Counted from the first letter of the stretch, positions 32,563-45,085 are shown. The stretch: 64,000 nt of DNA from Nephrocerus scutellatus (GCA_947095585.1 OX352761.1:91508833-91572832); one strand, 5' to 3'. The notes: generated by a model from the sequence alone, not told the origin. Numbers and translations are program-made.

Positions 32563-33276
32563 TACAATATTGGGCACGACAGGCCGTTGCGGTCCAAAGC
32601 CGAGCTTATCGCGACAATTTGTGTTGTGCAGCACTTGGAAGGTGGCCACTACTATCACAAAAAGATTACAAACGTTCGTAAATAGGTGCCTACGAAACAT
32701 CTTAAGGGTTTTCTGGCCTAACCGTATCTCTAACGAAAATCGTTACCAGAGAACGGGTCAGGAACCAATAGACACAACCATCCAACGACGAAAGTGGCAG
32801 TGGATTACTCATACACTCCGAAAAGGCGACAGTTCCATAGCAAACTACGCAATGCAATGTAATCCGTTATCTCAGGATGGTAGAAGAACGGGTCGTCCGA
32901 GAAATACATGGCGCAGAACAGTTGAAGAGGAGTCACGGCAATTGGGAAAGAGTTGGAGAGAGCTGAAGCTCATTGCCAGGAACCGCACGCGATGGCACGT
33001 AGGCGTAGTAGAGGCCCTAGGACCCACAAGGGGATATAGGACATAAGTTAAGTTGATGTATATTTTTGGACACAAATGGAAGGGACCTACAATTTAAGGC
33101 CGGATCCGAACGGCGAATTGAGAAACTTTCCGTGACAAGTTATTATTCTCGGAACGTTTGTCAAACATTCGCGAGAGTCGGGACAACGTGAAAAATATTA
33201 TTTTTGTTACTGGGTTTCGAACCGCGAACCTCCTGCTCAACAGCCATGCATATTTCCACTGAGCCACGGCGCCCAC
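32563..33276 (-). repeat. tRNA-derived SINE with perfect 15-bp target duplication, split by a retrotransposon tail
   Basis: The minus-strand head at 33276 (GTGGGCGCCGTGGCTCAGTGG, then box B GGTTCGAAACC) is the best-preserved tRNA-like head in the window. The 3' end lies at 32563-32633 (GGACCGCAACGGCC). The two parts are separated by an unrelated plus-strand insertion at 32634-33053. GGCGGCTGGAGCTAA flanks the whole unit at 32548-32562 and 33277-33291, so the SINE inserted first and was split later. Box A and box B agree with RNA polymerase III internal promoter consensus. Confidence 0.93.
32634..33053 (+). pseudogene. 3' tail of an APE-type non-LTR retrotransposon (RT C-terminus)
   Basis: The frame 32570-33046 is chimeric; its element-derived part reads RLQTFVNRCLRNILRVFWPN, ISNENRYQRTGQEPID, KWQWITHTLRKGDSS, RRTGRPRNTWRRTVEEES and WRELKLIARNRTRWHVGV, ending GYRT. 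This is the conserved C-terminal region of endonuclease-reverse transcriptase proteins, present in the minus-strand copy at 35575-37195. The 3' end, CATAAGTTAAGTTGA, is a short TAAGT-like tail. It is severely 5' truncated and sits in the SINE. The frame is open but encodes only the end of the protein. Confidence 0.88.
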
Positions 33277-33291
33277 GGCGGCTGGAGCTAA

Positions 33292-35574
33292 CCGAGCTTA
33301 AATATCCGCACGATGTCAACACCGTGGTAACGCTCGCAGATCTCGTTATTTTACATTCATCTTTCCTCACATATAGGGTCGACAAATAATATTTGTTATA
33401 CTTTCATTTTATTTGCGGCTAGGAGTTTAGTGTACTCTAATCCGTTCATCTTATACACAAGCATCTTGTATGCCATGCCTGAAGTGCTGGATATAAAGTG
33501 TCTTAAAAGACTACAGTAATCCCAAGCGCGCTTGTATATCAGGTTCCATGCTGTTATCATTGACCACAGATAGTTTGAGGTCTGTACTACTTCGAGTTCG
33601 CTCTACATTAAACCTTAATTAAGTGATCAATGTTCGGTCTTCTACAGACGAGGCTATCTGTCAATTATATCTATCCTTAAATTTCTTAACGCCCTCTAGC
33701 TATTGATTGAAGCTCTTTATACAGCACTTGGAGTTAAATTTCATCGTAAATTTTTCTTCGGTAATTGCTGTTATTTAGAATTTAAAAGGAAAGTTATATC
33801 TATTCTTTATAGGTAATTTTTTTATAATTGGTCGAGTGGTACCAATTTTTTGCTTGCTTTGCTTTTGAATTTGCGTATGAAAATAGTAAAAACGAATATG
33901 AATTCTTATTTCTTAGAGCTTGGCTTCACTTGGTTACCTTGGATATCTGGATATCTGTAAAAAACCAAAACCAAATATTTTACATTTCAGCCGTATTTTA
34001 CTTTATTTTACATAGTAAAAGAAAATATAGTAATCATGAAAATGTTTTAACTCGGGATTTTTGTCATTTTTGTCCTGAGTCAGAAAAATCGAAAAAAAAA
34101 AATTTGCTATGAGTGTCCACTATACAGCCCAGACGGCTGAACTTATGGGAATGAAAATTCATATTTAAACTTGGGCCAGTTGATTTTGACGGAAATCTGA
34201 CAACCGGAAGTGACAGTTTACTTGGACGGTTTTTAGAGTTTTTGCAAATAACTCAAAAAGTATAGCACTTACAAGAAATCTGTTACATTTATACATATAC
34301 TGAAGATTCCGGCCCCGTCCGTAAAAGAAAGTCGTTTTGTGCACACACCTCCATTTTTTACGTTGTCATTGAAATGTCGACCAGATTTGGTATTTAATTC
34401 CTGAAACGAATAAATAGGTGAATATTTGGCCAGTGTCTACTCTTCTGTGTATCGAAATAGTTACTCGTAGAAATGTTTTCCTATTGTGCGAAAACAAAAG
34501 CACCTACGAAATTTCATGCGTATGAACGTGAGCTATGTTCAACTCGTACACAAAAAATGAAACTCTGTGGTTTAATATGGGAAGTTATACATTTTGAAAG
34601 TTCATGGGGCATTTTATGAGCTAACATAAGTCGGTCCTCTCTCGTTTAGTGGTCTATAATGTTAGATGGCAATATAGGAACTCTCAGCCTTGATGCTCTA
34701 ATGCTGCAGAGTGAAATTTCGTTCGTCTATGCTTTGCTTTAACGCTGGTGAATTCTGTTCCGATTGCGGTTTTTGGTTTTGTTCGGAGTTTTATTTGACC
34801 GAGCTGTGGTTTTGTGTTTTTTTGGTATACATTTAGCAATAAATAAAACACATTTTTTAATGCATAACAGTGATGTGAGCTCTTCATATATTGTTTGCGA
34901 TAAAATGTTCAATGTTGTTTTGTTTTCAAAATTTTCGGTAAATATGCGAGACCAGAGTATCGTGAAATATTTTTTTTTTAAATTGCTCCTTTTTGTAATG
35001 GATAAAATAAATAAGTCTTGATACAAAAGTTTATTTTGTTTCTTTCTGCCACTCTCTTCTTTAGTCACTTCCAATGATAATGTCTGCTGTATGTTCAATG
35101 ATAATTCATTAGTGCCAATATATCATGCAGATTATATGTATCTATTCTTTTACGGTAAATACAAGTTTTACCAAGTTTCTTATCGCATCTAACAAATCTA
35201 TATTTTATTTATAAGTTAGAAGCTCTTCAAAATGTCTCTGTAAACTTCAAATTACTTTGATAGTTTGCATCATAGAAACCCATTATCGTTACCGTTACGG
35301 CTACCCGTTAGTATCGCTGAGGGATGGTTTTTAAATTTTAAGGGTTTATAGCAAATTTGAATTAACTATTCGGATTTATCAAGATTTTACTTACTCTTTC
35401 TTACTGTCTCCCCTCATGCAGCTGCTGAATACCGCTACCGCCGTCGCAGAAAATTAAATGAAAGTATGAAAGCAGAATTATCAGGTAGAAGCGCTCACAA
35501 TCGCTTGTCGTTTTTACATTGAGGCGTTTGTAGGCGACCATATAAAATGCATTAACAAACACACAAATGCCTAT
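33292..35574. other. AT-rich DNA, nothing recognised
   Basis: Open frames at 33828-34112, 34739-35098 and 34764-35021 have no recognisable domain. No repeat or RNA gene found. Confidence 0.45.
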
Positions 35575-37195
35575 TGGTTCCTGACCCGTTCTCTGGTATA
35601 GACGTTCGTTAGAGATACGGTTAGGCCAGAAAACCATTAAGATGTTCCGTAGGCACTTATTTACGAACGTTTGTAATCATTTTGTGATAGTAGCGGTCAC
35701 CTTCCAAGTGCTGCACCCATACACAGATTCAACATTCTAAACACTGATTTGGCTTTGCCGTTCGGTTGACAATGTTCTGTTCGGTTCCACCTTCGGTCGA
35801 GACAATACTCCAAAGATACTGGAAACTCTTTACTCTCCCTACCGGCTGTCCGGCAATGTTTTCTTCAGGTACTGAGTTAGTGTCGAGGTTGATGATGTTG
35901 ATTTTGGAAGTATTAATCTTCAAATCCGCAACATTTGCCTCCCTTTCCACATTTGTTGTCATTTGGTGCAGCTCCATAATCCTGTGGGAGAGTAAACAAA
36001 CGTCGTCTAAGTAGTCCAGATGTTTGAGTTGAGATGTAAGAGTCCAACGAATTCCTCCGTTTCCAGTAGATGAAGCTGCGCGAAGCACATCGCTAATTAC
36101 CAACAAAAAGAGTATCGGCGATAGTATGCAATCTCGTCGTCTCTATTCTGCACATGACATTTAGAGCCATCATAGGTTGCTTTAATAATAGCTATTAGTT
36201 TATCGGGTATACCTCTCCTTCGCAAGGCGTGCCAGATAAACTGTCGTTGACCTCTCCTTCGCAAGGCGTGCCAGATAAACTATTTGTTGACACTGTCAAA
36301 CAAAATCGATGAACTGCAGCTGCTGCAGTGGTGACCGGAATTCAACGCACTGTTCAATAATGATCCGCAGGGTGCTGGTGTGGTCTACATAGGAGGATCG
36401 GAAACCTGCTTGTTCGGCATAGAGTGTATCTGTGATGTTCCTAAATTCGCTCAAGTACTACTTTGGCTATTACCTTTGCAACTGCAGGCAAAACGCAAAT
36501 GCCTCTCTAGTTTTCGCACTCCATAAGACTACTTTTTTTAGGGAGCTTGACAATCATTCCCTTTTCCACTTGTCGGGGACACTTTCAGCCTCCCAAGCTC
36601 TCTCCACATGGGGATAATTCTGATGTCTTTAGAGCCGCACGCAGAAACTCTGCGGGAATACCATCTAGTCCTACCGACTTATTGTTCTTTAGTGCGTTGA
36701 TTGCGGTAACGTTCTCATCTCTACTGGAAGTTGAGGTGCGAATTCGGGAACTTGTTACTTTCGGCAGCTCCGTTTTATTTGGGTGCATATCGTTGGCGGA
36801 TACACGGTTAAGGACTGTAGAGAAATTCTCCTTCCATCGCTTGAGTTGATCCTCATCTGAAACGAGTACGGCACCATCTAGGCCTTTCACCGGATGTTGG
36901 CTAGAGGGGTGACCACCTGTCAGCTCTTTGGTGATTCTGTCAACGGTTCTGCTATCGCACCAGCTCGCTGCTTCCTCGGCTTCTGAGGCCAGGTTGTTAA
37001 TATAATTACGTTTGTCACGTCTTACACTACGCTGCACTACTCTCATTTTGCTTCAATACAGGGACTCTAGCTCGATCCTCGCTGCTGCTTGGGTATTTAG
37101 AATACGAGCTTTAAGTAGCCTACGTTCTTCAATCCACCTCCAGGTATCTTCGGTAAGCCACGTGCTGCGCCTTGCCTGGATTCTACATTGCATTT
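35575..37195 (-). pseudogene. APE-type non-LTR retrotransposon RT, degraded
   Basis: On the minus strand the first frame (37046-36585) reads KNYINNLASEAEEAA-like sequence, ITKELTGGHPSSQHPVKGLDG, LKRWKENFSTVLNRV and KNNKSVGLDGIPAEFLRAAL (RT entry). After a frameshift comes WHALRRRGIPDKLIAIIKAT, which contains a 39-bp in-frame duplication at 36211-36288. The next frame (36106-35729) has VISDVLRAASSTGN, HLDYLDDVCLLSHR (catalytic box YLDD) and LKINTSKINIINL. Finally VFWPNRISNERLYQRTGQEP is at about 35580-35640, the same family as 32634-33053. The 3' end is lost at about 35575. The clade is uncertain, perhaps RTE-related. Confidence 0.87.
36211..36288. repeat. 39-bp tandem duplication inside the RT pseudogene
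   Basis: ACCTCTCCTTCGCAAGGCG and what follows is repeated at 36211 and 36250, giving two copies of a 13-codon stretch (IWHALRRRG-like on the minus strand). Confidence 0.9.
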
Positions 37196-40100
37196 TTTTT
37201 GCATTGTGGCGAACTATTAGCCCTAAAAACTATTTTTATTTTTTTGTTAACTGCCAATTTCTTGATAGTTGCTTTGATACAAACACGTCAAATGAACACT
37301 AAGCCCTATCTGACAAGTCGTAAAACTGTCTAACATTTACTTTACGTATTTAATTCAAACTTATCACTAAGGTTATTTGTAAAAGACCTACAAATACGAT
37401 ATAATTAATGGAGCTTAATCTGATGTACAACTCTGATTACATTTTTTACATTACATTCAATGTTTAAATGTGTGAAGTTTTTGAAATAAACCTTTAGTAA
37501 GTACACTGACAACGTCTAATTTTCAGGAAATTAGATTTCTTTCAATTAAAAGATTTGTGCTCTCTCATGTACAATTAGTTTGTTTGGAAAGTTTTCGAAG
37601 AGTCGAAATTAATTGCTGGGAACAACTTGTTTGAAAGGTAATTATATTATTTACTTTTATATATATAGTCTGTCAGTTTTACGCAGACGTTTTCAAGAGA
37701 CAATTATCATTTAAATAAGATCAGTTGAAACTTTGAGTATGAACGTTAATTTACTTGGGCTGTATGTTAAAACATTGTAATTTTACGACAAATTAAATCA
37801 GTGACTATAAGCAGACTAATTTTCTAAGCAGTTCTAATGGTTGTTTGCGAAAAATTTGGGATAAAATGTTAAAAGTTTCCAGTAAATGAATATAAAACTT
37901 TTTTGGATTTAACTAGAAATAAAATAATAAATTATTAACCAAATGATATTATGTTGCATATGCGTATGATTGTGCGTTTTTTTAAAACTGCATTTATTGT
38001 GACGTTTAAAAATATAATGTCTTAAAGTTAACTGAAGTGAGTTAGGGTTTCTCTTAAAATAAACTGTAACCTCAGTTAAAAAAGACAGAATTTATTAAGG
38101 GGAATTACTAAGAGGATTTATACAAGTTGTCATTGAATTCAAAACTTCCTATTGTTATAGCAAAAGCGAGTGGACTCGACATGTTTAACATGTAGCTTCT
38201 GACCATATAAATCCTCTCTCTTTCAATTCAATTTATACTAATGGGAGTAATTAAAGTGGTCTAGATTCCTTTCTCGACTATTGTATTTGTTACTAAATTG
38301 TAAAGTTTCAGGTATACTTGGGCTCAAAAATTTTTTGTAAAATTCATGTGCTTGTGCAATATCGCAAATTTGCAATTTTGTTTTATTTTTTATTGTAGAA
38401 TCATCTGCGTTGGTGATAGTTTTTGATGTTCGACTTGGTAAATCTCTTAAAATCTTGTTTAGTCTCATTCTATATCAACCTTATTTTCAAAATTTGTATT
38501 AAAGTGTAAGATTCGATGTCATAATAAATTGAACGCTACAATAGAAAAACTAAACACATAAAGATGTAAATAATATTCGGGAAGAGTAAAAAGAAAATAC
38601 TCGTACATCTTCGTTTTAAGCATATGCCTTCACATTCAGCTATGAGTATATTCGCGTCTATTTGTGTTCGTTTCACAGCAGAATGAATATTCTTAATGTC
38701 ATTACGTTGATAGTTTGAGGCTTGTGTCAGTAACCTCCAACAATATCCAAAAACCGAGAAAGACATTTGAGCTCGAAGGAAAAGAGCAGAGATAAGATAA
38801 GGAAAAGTTTTCATTTTCCGGTTACGAAAGTCGATGATACAGCGTTCTTCTGTATCGTCAGTTTTGGATATTAAACACTGAACGATACGTTTCTAAATTC
38901 AGGCGGCATCCGCACAATAATGTGTAAATATATTTATTATGGACACATTAAGCGAAAATAGTGTTAGCATATTTTATATTAGCTACACTCTGATACACAT
39001 ACGAGTATGCTCAATACATCATACAAAGTCGCGTATGTGATGCAGATTAAACCCATTAGACAAAATTTCTAGGCCATCCCTGGAGTGGTAGAGAAGGACG
39101 AACTGCATGACGAATTTGACGAATTTTGCTATCGTTTGTTCTAAAATTTTCCGTATTCTAGAATATTGATAAATATGTGGGATTGATTAGATTTCCTCAG
39201 ACGCCCTGTAACAATCGCGCGGGAAGCAGAAGCGCTAGATTTAATATATTTGTTTGAATAAATTGCTTGATCTATGCATGTGCATCATATGATAGTGTAT
39301 TGTTATAACTACTTAACATAACTATTTTATAAGTTTTGTACTCAAATTTTTTCGATTATATTTAGCTTTTTTCTTGGAATTATAATTGTATTAGTTTTAT
39401 TTTTGATTTTATATTGATTTGCACTATTCGTTTGTCCCGTTGAAATGTTTTACCCCACCCGTTTCTATACGGTTATATAGATGTTTTAAGGAACTTAAGT
39501 CCCAAATCGAATGCTACTGCTAGCATCTCTATGCTCGCTCCAATATGGTGGTATTCTCCTTTATCTTCTTCTGGTAAGTTATTTGTTTTTTTGGCACCAT
39601 TTTACTTGGCAGAGCGCCAAACGAATAAGGGGAGCATTTCCAGTATTTCGTTTGTGAGTTCAATACGCTACTTTGTCTCGTTCGTGAATTTAATTTCACT
39701 CCCGAACACACATCGGGCAGGATAATCTAGTGGGTTATGTAATTCATGCGAATGAAGTTACACAATTTGTCTGTTTTCATGTATACAACATACATGGATC
39801 GATAATAATTCTTTAAGTCCCGGGCGCGAATGTTGTATGTTTAGCTAGTTTATCGCTTGGCCAGTCGTAAATCCAACGGATAACTTCGGTTGTTTTTTAT
39901 GTTATTTTGGTTTTTGGTTATCTTTCTATGTATAATTATGTATTGGGTCCCTTCCTAAATACTCACTTACTACCCCAATAAAAGGCAGACAGACTGAGTG
40001 GCGCAGTGCACACTTACGTGTAACTTGAGATTGAAAATTAGATTGAGGGATATTTCAAGGATTGCTTCTATCATCAGTTCTCATGCTCTTCACTAGTTCT

Positions 40101-41740
40101 AATGCTCGATGCAATGTGTAAATATACGTTGTTGTTGTTAGAAATTCAGGAAAAAGATTTTCTGTGTTATTTTAGGTAGACAATGAATTCGACCAAATTT
40201 ATTTACATTTATGTCATACGTGACTCGGCCAACAAATGGACTATTAATTTTATTATTTTTCCTGTTTTGGTAGTAATAAGAGCAGTATTTTACTAGCATT
40301 TTACTGAAATTTACTCGCTATAACATAAGGGTGCAGTAAAATACATGCTAAAGCCATTTAATTAGGTTTAGTGCTGTTATTGAACGATATTGGCAATTTG
40401 TCCGACGAAGGGCTAATTGTCATTGGGAGAACGTCTATTTGATTATGGTGTTGATGCCACGAGATTTTCATTAAACAAATGCCTTCTGAATCAAATGGAA
40501 ATGGAAATTATTTTATTGGTTGATGTTAAATAGTTTTCTCATCAAAAGAAAACACTATTGCTTATTAAATTACACAATGTTCCGACAACTTATTTGTGAG
40601 AATAAAATTTAAACGGAAATATTTTCTTAACATCCTTTTAAATTTTTTATTGTTTTCATTCTGTATGTTTTATTTTTGTTTACTGAATTTTTTGAAAAGT
40701 AATAAAAACTCAGCCAAACGTTATAAATCAAAATACTCAACTAAAACTAGTCAAACCTTAAAAACTAGATCGATGGAACGTTTTCGACAGTGATAACCAC
40801 TTTGTAATATAAATACAACGATTAAACGTATTGTATTTACCACGTGTTTTGTATGGTAATTCAGAAAATGGTTGATATATCTGTACACATATTTTAGATG
40901 AAATTATACATTTTTTACGAATAGTTTTAAGGAGTTTAAGTCCCTTTATCTTTTCTTAATCTTTTACATTGTATGGAAAAAAATTAAAACCAGAATTTTT
41001 ATTATTAAATTGTTACAAAATTGATAACTTTTCCTAACACTACTAGTTGACACGAACATATAGTTTTAATTTGTTGTAATACCCGGCGTATCCAGGCAGT
41101 CCCATCCTACTGACCCCACCCAACTGATCTCCCGCCCACCGACATCAATCCATACACTACCCCAGCCACCCTCAAAACTATAGAATCGACACTAATATCG
41201 GGAAGAAAAATATACGTGATTGAATCGTTAGTTATGGTCGCGAATATATACAAAGATGCCATAGAAAAAAGCACTTTAAGTTTTTCACAAATTTTCAAAT
41301 TTTCCGGGCAAATTTTCCAATTTTTCTTTCCGTATAAAACTTGTTCGGACTATGACGAACATTTTAAAACAAAAATGAGTATTTCATTTTCAATTGTATA
41401 GATATATATTATACATTTAACAAGTTGATGTTGCATCTTCTACAATACGCTATTGTCAGTTAACTCGTGTGGTTCGCTTTAATCTTCGAGTATGCCAGTG
41501 ATATCACAAACAGGTACAATGACACTCAAAGAATTTTTTTCTTCTTTTTTAATTGTGACATTTTCGAATTTAAAATATTTGCATCGGACTCAAAGAATCA
41601 AGTTTATAAAAAGAGTGTCTTTAATTGAATGTGTTTTTAATTTAATTTTTAAACAATTTTAAATTAACAATTGAAAATCATAAAAAGGCCTACCCATATT
41701 GCCATGTTGTCTAACTCTTGAATAGTGGGCTGTTGTATAT
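37196..41740. other. Long AT-rich stretch, nothing recognised
   Basis: About 4.5 kb without a transposon signature that I can read, so it may be older or host sequence. Minus-strand frames at 38238-38468 and 38536-38814 have no known domain. A C-rich patch lies at 41090-41180 (CCCACCCAACTG, CTACCCCAGCCACCC). No RNA gene found. Confidence 0.45.
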
Positions 41741-41744
41741 TCAC

Positions 41745-42593
41745 GAATGAAATCTGCGGTTGCACATAAATTAGAGCAAAACAAAGTACATGCTTACACC
41801 ATGCTTACAGCATAAGATCCAACATTGGTCCCCCAATTAGAAAATTTGAGCACGAATTTAAAGTAGTGAAATCCTTTAACTATGTCGGGTCAACTTTAGC
41901 AGCCGCACGGTTGCTTAAAGTCAGCAAAGTCTACATTAGACCCTTCAAATCCAGGAGCTTGTCCCTAATATCCAAGGTGCTGTTGTATAAGACAATGTTC
42001 CTACCAGAACTGACATATGGATCCGAGACTTGGGAGCTTAACAAAAAGAATTCTGACTTCTTAGCCGCGTTCGAGAACAAAGTCTTACGAAGAATTGTTG
42101 GCCTCTTATGTGATGATGGACGAGATTCTTTTTTTATGAGATCTAAGAGCGTTACTGCGATGTCTACATCGTGAACAGAATTAAACTAGGTAGGCCTCGA
42201 TGGGCAAGATACCAAGCTCGCATAAGCGAGGAGGATCCTGCTAGTGAAATCCTTTAACTATCTCGGGTTAACTTTAGCAGCCTATAACAGCACGAAACCA
42301 GAGGTATGCGTACGGTTTTTAAAGTCAACAAAGCCTACATTATACTGTCAAGACTCTTCACAACCAGGAGCTTATCCATAATATCCAAGGTGCTGCTGTA
42401 TATGACAATGTACATAACAGAACTGACAAATGTATCTGAGACTTGGGAGCTTAGTAAAAAGAGTTCTGACTTCTTAGACGCGTTCACGACACGACACCTA
42501 GCTCACATGAGCAAAGAGGATCCTGCTCGGAAAGTCCTTTGCAGTAGGATTTATGGGACATAACAGCGAGGCTGGCCTACGAAATAGCAACTA
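41745..42593 (+). pseudogene. RTE 3' part present as two consecutive partial copies
   Basis: The first partial copy (41745-42240) has the SFNYVGSTLAA, VYIRPFKSRSLSLISKVLL and TYGSETWELNKKNSDFLAAF motifs of the RTE thumb and connection region. A second partial copy starts at 42241 with the same GTGAAATCCTTTAACTAT and covers LSRLFTTRSLSIISKVLLY, TNVSETWELSKKSSDFLDAF and SKEDPARKVLCSRIYGT to about 42578. The copies differ at many positions, so the duplication, or two insertions, is old. The mariner inserted at the right edge. Confidence 0.85.
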
Positions 42594-43866
42594 AAGGGTG
42601 TTTTTTTAAGAGGTTGCCGATTTTTTTTTTGAATAAAACACATATAAAATTATGAAATGACCAAAATTTTAACATTTAAACACAATTTCTGGCATATGGC
42701 TACCACGACTATTTTTCACAAATGTCATTCTGGAGGTCCAATTTTCCAGCACTTTTTCAAGCATTTGAGGGCGTATGTCAGCAATGACACGTTGAATATT
42801 GGTTTCCAAAGCGTCAATCGATTGAGGTTTATCCACATAAACCAATGACTTCACGTATCCCCACAAAAAGTAATCGAGTGGCGTCAAATCGCACGAACGC
42901 GGAGGCCAATTCACCGGACCATTTCTCGAAATAATGTTGTCGTTGAAAGTTTCTTTCAATAAGTCGATTGTTTCACGTGCTGTATGGCAAGTGGCACCAT
43001 CTTGTTGAAACCACATTTCATCCATATCCATATCTTCAAGATTTGACAACAAAAACTCATTTAACATGGTTCTGTATCGATTTCCATTCACGGTAACGCG
43101 TCGTCCTTCCTCATTTTTAAAGAAATATGGACCGATGATCCCACCAGCCCATAGACCGCACCAAACAGTACATTTATCAGGATGCATTGGTAATTCTTGA
43201 ACGGCGTGTGGATTATCTTTGCTCTAAATGCGACAATTTTGTTTGTTGACGTATCCATTTAACAAAAAATGCGCCTCATCACTGAAGAGAATTTTACGGT
43301 AAAAAAATGGATCTTCGTTCAATTGATTTAACGACCAATCACTGAATTCACGGCGCAAACGATGGTCGTGTGGCTTTAATTCTTGCACCAATTGAATTTT
43401 GTATGGCACCAAACCCAAATCTTTACGTAAAATTTTCCATAAAGTCGATGGACAAAGTCCAATTTGCTGAGCACGACGACTAATCGATAAATTGTCGTTT
43501 TCTTCGACACTGGCCTCAACGACAGCAATATTTTCTTCTGTACGAACTCTTCTCATTCTTGTCGGTGGCTTGGCATCCAAAAGAGTGAATGTAGACCGAA
43601 ATTTGGTAATTACGTTCTTTATGGTGGTCTCTGACGGACGATTATGTGCACCATAAAATTCACGAAGTGCTCTATAAACATTTTTAATTGAACACTGATT
43701 TTGAAAATAAATTTCCACGATTTGAAAACGTTGTTCTGGAGTTAACCTATTCATAATGATTTGCCAAACAATACTGAGTAGAAATGCCACTTTGAGCTGT
43801 CAAAACAACTGTCATAAAATAAAACGACATCTATCGGAAAAACAAACCTCCTAAAAAAACACCCGT
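42594..43866 (-). mobile_element. Rosa-type (DD41D) mariner, full-length
   Basis: A 1,273-bp element with inverted termini GGGTGTTTTTTTARGAGG (left at 42596, right ending 43864) flanked by TA at 42592-42593 and 43867-43868. It carries one transposase on the minus strand (43754-42669). Its neighbour at 19675-20572 is a deleted relative. It lies at the end of an RTE remnant, so it is the younger insertion. Confidence 0.93.
42669..43754 (-). pseudogene. Rosa-type mariner transposase, full-length with a single stop
   Basis: From ATG at 43754 (MNRLTPEQRFQIVEIYF) the frame runs to 42669, 361 codons, uninterrupted except for one TAG at 43226-43224 (codon 177), where a TGG (W) is expected after NCRI. 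An N-terminal helix-turn-helix region (SIKNVYRALREFYG, SRRAQQIGLCPSTLWKILRK) precedes the catalytic core KILFSDEAHF, WFQQDGATCHTA and RSCDLTPLDYFLWGYV, with 41 residues between the QQD and LTPLD aspartates. The C-terminus is RGSHMPEIVFKC. An earlier ATG at 43790 is in frame but the family starts at the MNRL methionine. Otherwise coding quality is high, so inactivation looks recent. A sequencing error at one base is possible. Confidence 0.93.
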
Positions 43867-43868
43867 TA

Positions 43869-44392
43869 TAAGTGAATTAGAAGAGCGTATTCTCGAAGCG
43901 TCAACAAAAGTGAGGCAGTAGCTAGCATTACTAAATATTCGCAGTGAAATTCAAAAACAGGCTCTAGCTTGCATACAAAACCAGTGAAGACATTTTGACT
44001 ACCTGTTATAACTGTTTTGGTACACACACACAAAATCATTTTTTATTCATATCCTTTGGAGCTTGAAGCAAAACTTATCAACTTTATTCTTTATTTAAAC
44101 GCAGCTGCAAAGGCTAGTATTTATTCAAAATATAAAGTCCTAAACGGAGTTTTTGACATCAGGGTACACCAAACTTTAACTTTTCCTTAATCTCCGATAA
44201 ATGGTGTCAACATTAGAGATTTACTCTAGAACAATTTTTTTATTAGAATATACCCAAGAATCATTTCCCAAAGTATCGCTGACGAATAAGGGGACACCCT
44301 GTATATTAAGATTTTGTTATTTATTGAAAAAACATATCTTCTGCCAATGAACCAATCCAGCTTCCAAAATTAATCATTAGCTCTTCTTTTTT
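43869..44392. other. AT-rich DNA, nothing recognised
   Basis: Between the mariner and the next minisatellite element. No features beyond short AT-rich runs. Confidence 0.5.
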
Positions 44393-44965
44393 AAATTCTC
44401 TATATTAACTTCGCGTGCCCGTGTGTTTGTGGGTGTGTGGATTTGTGGCTTTGTGTGTCATGGAATCTTGCGATCAATTTTTAACCCACTTCCCATGGTC
44501 CGATTTTATTGAAATTTTGCACACATATATATAATACTTTCTATTAAAATTTCAGGCCCCTCGGACCTCGGGGTCGGGGGGCTCCCATACAAATATTTTA
44601 AAAAATTTACCCGATTTTCTTAAAATTTTACACAAATGTGTACCTCCGATGGAAAACACCTTTTGTAAAATTTTTGGAGAGATCGGGCCCCTGGTCTGGG
44701 GGGGCAACCATACAAATCATATGAAAAATGTTTTCGATTTTCTTCAAATTTTATACGCATGTGCATCTCCGATGAACAAAACTTTTTGTAAAATTTTTGA
44801 AGCGATCGGGCCCCGGGGTCCGGGGGCTCCCATACAAATTTAAAATAAAAATGATCTGATTTTTACACACATGTGTATACCCAATAAACAATACTTTTTC
44901 TTTAATTTGGTAGTGATCGGGCCCCAGGTTCGACCGCAAGGCCCTTATACATTTTTTTAAATACC
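44393..44965 (+). mobile_element. Minisatellite-bearing Helitron-like element
   Basis: Complete head: AAATTCTCTATATTAACTTC, then GCGTGCCCGTG, a GTGTGTGG-type run, and TGGAATCTTGCGATCAATTT, followed by four to five monomers with CTCCGATGGAAAACACC, TTTTGTAAAATTTTTGG and GATCGGGCCCC/GGTCGGGGG blocks. The last monomer degenerates around 44940 and the family tail is missing. Confidence 0.65.
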
Positions 44966-45085
44966 GTCGCACTTCAACGACTCTGTGCGGTGTGTGCTGC
45001 GCAGTCGGCTGCGCTACTTGATTTGGTGGATTTTGATTGTAAAATCTATTCTGCCTGTTCATGGCAGCACTACGAGTTTGCGTCG
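44966..45085 (-). other. Short gag-like frame abutting the minisatellite element
   Basis: A minus-strand frame begins MATQTRSAAMNRQNRFYNQN and continues PPNQVAQPTAQHTPHRVVEV for about 44 residues before entering the minisatellite element. The composition (N/Q/P/T-rich, start context AAATATGG) resembles the N-terminus of a retroelement gag or a low-complexity protein, but there is no match I can name. It may be a gene start truncated by the insertion, or chance. Confidence 0.2.

Noticed and set aside
33200..33276. tRNA gene
   Set aside because: Boxes A and B are present but the sequence continues into a SINE body flanked by a target duplication, and the same head recurs in other SINE copies. 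No complete cloverleaf with an anticodon arm was found.
38238..38814. Two minus-strand frames as possible host or transposon genes
   Set aside because: Neither shows a motif that I can name, and length alone is not convincing at this base composition.
39480..40945. Short similarity around TTTTAAGGA(A/G)(C/T)TTAAGTCCC at 39486 and 40926
   Set aside because: Only about 22 bp are shared, the flanks do not align, and it may be chance in AT-rich DNA.
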